Source: Marsupella aquatica
Taxonomy: Eukaryota > Marchantiophyta
Direction: 5' to 3'
DNA: 64,000 nt
Assembly: GCA_973895155.1 (NCBI GenBank)
Contig: OZ316896.1
Span: 13,268,001-13,332,000 of the forward strand
The position numbers and the translations under genes are program-made. Within the stretch, counting starts at the first letter, position 1. Each line of letters starts with the position of its first letter. The notes beneath the pieces were generated by a model that saw nothing but the letters and a program-made list of their open reading frames with translations, had not been told where the DNA came from and did not search any database. Of this stretch, positions 59,787-64,000 are shown piece after piece.

Positions 59787-61660
59787 GTTGAAGGAACAAG
59801 GTTCAGCTTTGCACCTACAAATTTTGGCCAGGTCTGTACGTGGGTGGATGAGTTTGCCTTCGTGACTTGGCGGATGAGCACATGCTGCAGTCATGCCAAT
59901 GTGGCTCATCTAACGAAGCATCCAGTACGAATTTCTACGACTTTGTGGACTTTCGTGCTTCTGCTCTGGCCTGAAAAGTTAGAGAAAGACTTGCAGAGGG
60001 GCAAATAAGATGGTGGAGCCCTAGTTGACTGCAAGTGTTGGCTCCATATAGAGTTGTGATTGCAAAATGTTGGCCTGAACTCCAGTGACTGTGGGCTCCT
60101 TATTTTGAGGATCTTGTACTCTGATTCCTCGAGCACCGGAAGAACAATATCCTACAGACTGGATTTGAATGGTCTTTCTCCAGGTTTGGGAGCAAAGGAC
60201 ACATCATAGTTTTTCACGACGAAAGCATTGGCCCCGAGGTTCTCTGAATAGCCCAAAGCTTGTTCAGGTGGTCAGCAATTACGAAGATTTTCTTTGTCCG
60301 GTTCGAAACAAGATATAGAAGATGGCAGGTGCAAGGAAGTTCTTATCAAGAAGCTTGTGCATTTGTGAATATGTATATACGAGATATCTGTATCATGACA
60401 GTATTGCGGGAATATGTTGCGACACATATCTGGAATCTTAAAGAATTCCTGTGGACCTTCTATGTCTAGTTTATCCTGGAATTTGTTTGGAGCTCCTCCG
60501 ACGACAGGGAATCACCGGCTACTCACACCCCTTCGTGCGTTCGTGGCAGTTAATTGGGCTCCGATGGAAACCCAGTTGACCAGAAGTTGACTGGAACTGG
60601 GAATCAGGATGTGTGGTCTCTCTCTAGCTCACATGCGAGGCCCACTGATTTTTTGAGAAATACCAGCAAGAGGGTTGATGTTAGAGCACATTTGTGGAAT
60701 GAGGACAGGGCCAGGATGCAATTGGAGAAGTACTCCTGTTCAATCGAATTTGCCACGACTTATATTTATTTTTACTTCTGCCATGATGCATAGCTCATCT
60801 CCCTGGCTAGGCAAGTGACACAGGCCATACGGAGAAAAACCTGGCGAACCAGCGTGCTTATAGTAAAGGAAATTTTCACATACTAAACTTGGTTCTCTTG
60901 AGTTTCAGTGTAACGCAGAGAGACCGTAAGAAGGGTCTGCTTCCAGGACCAAGGACAATTTTTTGATCACCAGGGAGATGGATAATGTTCTAAACCTGCT
61001 ACAGTGCTGATACGGTGGAATTGCTTCTCGACAGAAATAGAAGTAAGTGACCACAACGGTTGCCTTTTGGTACAGTTACATGAATTCTATTCGGGTTCAC
61101 ATCAGTTATTTCTCAGATAATAAGGACCTGGTCTACATCAGATCACTCCTCGAGTGGAGGAATCGCTAGTCCATAGGGATTTCTGTGTAGGGGGACCTCA
61201 AGTCCTCTGAGATTTTTGTGTACAGACTGTAATCTATTTTCGGTACAAAATCGCACCTCCGAAAGTGGGGCAAACCACCAGAAATGCAGTGGGATTCCTT
61301 GGTCATGGATCATTTTGCTTTGCAGTCATCGAAGACTGACATTGGGCATAACAAAACAAGGGAAAGCATATCTCAATGTTCTGTCGTTTCTTCTTATCGA
61401 TTCTTCGCTGCTGCTCTCCATACTCTCCAGCCATTTGGTATTATTATCCCCATTTCATTGTAGTGTGGCACTAACTAAAACAGGTTGTTAATGATGATGG
61501 CCCTAAACCCTAAACCCACCCATGTTGGATGGACCCTAAAAAATCCAGTTTGAGATGTACCATGGGGCACCTTAGTAGGGGTTCAAGGTTGATATTAAAA
61601 CACAACTACCAATATAAAGTGCACACCTGTAGTTGCACTAGGAATGGACTCATAGGGGTC
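59787..61660. other. TOR 3' flank and gene-free DNA
   Basis: The first several hundred bases should include the TOR 3' UTR. No further gene recognised. CCCTAAACCCTAAACCC at 61502-61518 is a short telomere-like motif. Confidence 0.45.
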
Positions 61661-61669
61661 TCAAAGCTT

Positions 61670-61790
61670 AGAAATTAGGGATGATGGCATTGGGATGATG
61701 GCATTGGGTCGGTCATAAAGAATAGGTCATAACTTGGAAATTACGGATGCTGGCATGGTCATAAAGAGTTGGTCATAACTTGAAAATTTT
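61670..61790 (+). repeat. Short tandem duplications
   Basis: GGGATGATGGCATT is doubled near 61679-61706, and GGTCATAAAGA.T.GGTCATAACTTG.AAATT recurs with a ~56-bp period (near 61712 and 61753). Confidence 0.65.
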
Positions 61791-61796
61791 GAGTGA

Positions 61797-61905
61797 TATG
61801 CTCAATAGACCCCCTTCACGAGAAACTTTACTTGATCAGTCCCCTCCAAACTTTTTTGCCCCAATCAACCCCCTCATTATGGCCCGTACTCTTTTCTCCC
61901 GTGTA
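61797..61905 (+). mobile_element. Putative DNA-transposon terminus related to the fold-back element at 19.9 kb
   Basis: ATATGCTCAATAGACCCCCTTC at the start matches the right arm of the 19871-20050 element read on the minus strand (ATATGCTTAGTAGACCCCCTTC). Then a GATCAGTCCCCT follows after the same 25-nt spacer, and AATCAACCCCCTCA and TACTCTTTTC.CCC are shared as well. It lies about 0.7 kb before the transposase-like gene and may be the left end of that element. Confidence 0.55.
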
Positions 61906-62573
61906 AGGTGGTTTCCCCCGTGTAAAGGCCATACTGCACAGTTGGGAGCCATGCCACCACGCAGGGTCGCCTCCCACAGTCGACCACGCGACTCCGCTGC
62001 AGTCGGGCCGTAACTACGAGGTTTTGCGTTCTCGCACTATGGTCCCTTATGAGCGTGAATACTTCATGGTTTATGTCTTCAACAAAATTTCTATTTTAGG
62101 GCGCACATTGTTGGGGCGCTTTAGGGTCAAGCGTGCAGTAATCAGGCAACGGGACCTCGTAATTAGAAGTCAAAATCGGGCATTTGCCCATCCACGCCGC
62201 CACGATCAACATTAGGGTTATGTTACACGAATGCAAATACATTGACATGATTGTATTCTATTTGTAAACTGATCTCCGCATTTTTTAATATCCTCCCATC
62301 CCAACTTTTGTCCATGCTCGATAACAAGTACACTCAACTTTCCACGAGGCGCACGACGCACGCACTTGCCACCATCGATTGCATAGGAAAACAAGGTACT
62401 ATTGTGTAGATGTTAGAATGTGTAAACTGAAGGCGCAAACAATGTCAGGAAACAACGTCAGTTCATGGGCTGCAGAGCCCTTTTGCATGTGGCTTAGTAA
62501 ATGTTTTTGAGCTTTACGTTAAATGGACATGACTAACCTCTGCACAATACTCATATGCACATTGAAGTACAGG
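61906..62573. other. Stretch between putative transposon terminus and transposase-like gene
   Basis: No coding region supported. If the terminus at 61797 and the gene at 62574 belong together, this is the element's 5' non-coding part. A TACAG acceptor-like site immediately precedes the chosen start, so an upstream exon is possible. Confidence 0.35.
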
Positions 62574-64000
62574 ATGGCAAATGATGTAAGTGACATCAAT
62601 CTTTGGCGTCGAGGGGATGTCTGTGAGGTGGACATTCCTGATTCTGACAGACAATCACCACAAAGAGCAAGGCGGGGAACAACACGAAGACATCTGAAAA
62701 ATCTGAAATCAATCCTGGATGGGAAGAGTCTCGAAGAAGGTGAATCTACTGTGCTTCAAGTTAGTATAAATTGGAGGATTTGTTTGCCTTAAGTATGAAG
62801 TTGCTCCCGTATGAATCATAAGTTTTGCACTGTTGAAGTTGTTGCACCCGTAGACGTTCTTCATTATGTATTCTACAATGCTCTTGACAGTGGAAGCAGA
62901 GGCAGCTTGCATTCATCTGGGCGAGCGTTTTAGCAATTTTGATGAATTTGATAGATGTTTGGACTCATGGGCTGTGATGCATGGCCGAGTAGTGTATAGA
63001 CTTAAAACCTCCCCCAATTTTCGAACAAGGGTTTGCCGATTTAGTAAGATTGCTCATCGACATGAAAGGAAGTCAAGTGGTGACATCAGACCTGGGCCAG
63101 ACAATTCTGAATGTAGTGATAGTTCAGAAGATGAAGATTCACTGTATATCCATGAATTGGATGATGAAGATGAACATGAATCAGATTGGCACTATAACAG
63201 TCGTTACGGTGAGTATAGTGGGTTCCGTGACAGAGGAATGACATCCAAACCAAGGGGGACACGAAGGACACACAATGCCTATGCAGAACCAGTATTGACA
63301 GCGGAAGAGGTAAAGCTTTTGAAGAGTCCATACCAATATCATTGTGGTTTTTTTGAAGGGTTAGAAATGTAATACTTGTCACTCTGTGTTTTGATGCATG
63401 GTATGTTTGTGCTACCATTGCAGATGGAAGACCGTGAGTTTCAAATTGCTATTCAACAGATGGCAGGATCAACAAACCAGTCTGGAGCAATTGTTCTCAC
63501 AAATGCTCCACAAGTATACCTCAACCGAAATGTCTTCTTTGCATTTTACCATCAATGTTTTGTATACAACGGCATGAGTGTCTTCTATGTTTCATATAAA
63601 CATCCCCATTGTGGTGTGTATTTTGTATACAATGACACCATTGTCTTCTATGTTTCCATATACAATAACATGAATATGTTGTGTGTGGATTGCAATAGGA
63701 GGTTCATGCACCCCTTGGACCTCTGGATCCAAACTGTCTCCAGAGGAACACAACGATGGCAAAGAAACCACACACAGTAGTGCAGCATAGCAGTGTGTGG
63801 CTACCTGGGTCACATGCCCTTGGCACGGTAAAAGTAAGGAAGATTTCTACCACAGGAGTATGCAGGGAGTTTTCTAGGTTTAGGCCCCCGCCAGAGTACG
63901 ATGAAGATGGTTTTGATTGTTCAGCCCACTGCCCATTCAGGGTCCGATGTCACAGGCAAGCTCACAGCGGGGCTCATATCATTACTGTGTGTGAGCTGAA
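62574..64000 (+). CDS. Partial Mutator-like (MULE) transposase gene, right end outside window
   Basis: Proposed exons: 62574-62739, 62891-63309, 63424-63513, 63699 to beyond 64000. All three introns are GT-AG and phases agree. Exon 2 carries GERFSNFDEFDRCLDSWAV..G followed by a Lys/Arg-rich stretch, like the N-terminal region of plant MULE proteins, then an acidic D/E-rich segment. Exon 4 has FDCSAHCPFRVRCHRQ..... IITVCELN, resembling the Cys/His MuDR DNA-binding domain (C-x-[WF]-[RK]-[IV]...H.C), cut off by the window edge. The DDE catalytic core and SWIM finger would lie to the right. The start is uncertain: an in-frame ATG also exists at 62523. A FAR1-like derivative is possible. Confidence 0.5.

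Noticed and set aside
61502-61518. Subtelomeric location
   Set aside because: Just over two CCCTAAA units, far too short to indicate a telomere.

Overview
This is nuclear DNA of a land plant. Three intron-bearing plant genes can be resolved end to end, and a fourth, probably a transposase gene, runs off the right edge. The Aux/IAA auxin repressor is very long (798 codons) and keeps an LKE..LGLSD block, an LxLxL repression motif, a GWPP degron and a C-terminal PB1 domain. Together with the long introns and unusual retrotransposons this points to a seedless plant, most likely a bryophyte. Genus and species cannot be read from the window.

Layout. 1-1000: no gene. 1001-2062: 5'-truncated copy of a non-LTR retrotransposon with a restriction-like endonuclease (RLE). 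2063-7000: gene-free, with short tandem duplications. 7000-8489: pyrimidine-rich promoter/leader. 8490-11633: Aux/IAA gene, plus strand, 5 coding exons. 11634-19262: gene-free, with minisatellites including a six-unit ~124-bp array at 13607-14353. 19263-21228: hairpin, fold-back MITE-like element and a minus-strand retroelement fragment. About 21400-26257: a nearly full-length but frameshifted copy of the RLE retrotransposon, itself interrupted by a 245-bp MITE with an 8-bp target duplication. 26258-28884: gene-free. 28885-29835: fragment of a second RLE-type family. 29836-32194: gene-free. 32195-37279: plastid-type ABC1K atypical kinase, minus strand, 9 exons. 37280-39665: tandem repeats between the divergent ABC1K and TOR genes. 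40303-59786: complete TOR kinase gene, plus strand, 42 coding exons, 2482 aa. 59787-61796: gene-free. 61797-64000: putative transposon terminus followed by a partial Mutator-like transposase gene.

Functionally, Aux/IAA (auxin response), TOR (nutrient and growth control) and ABC1K (plastid prenyl-lipid/redox homeostasis) are housekeeping or signalling genes. They are single genes and nothing suggests an operon-like relationship. The space between them is transposon debris. The most notable points are a 9-residue in-frame duplication inside the Aux/IAA PB1 domain with only synonymous differences, two RLE-type retrotransposon families in a land plant, a MITE insertion proven by an empty paralogous site, overlapping uORFs ahead of TOR, and a TOR gene whose last 733 codons lie in one exon while the upstream part is split into 40.
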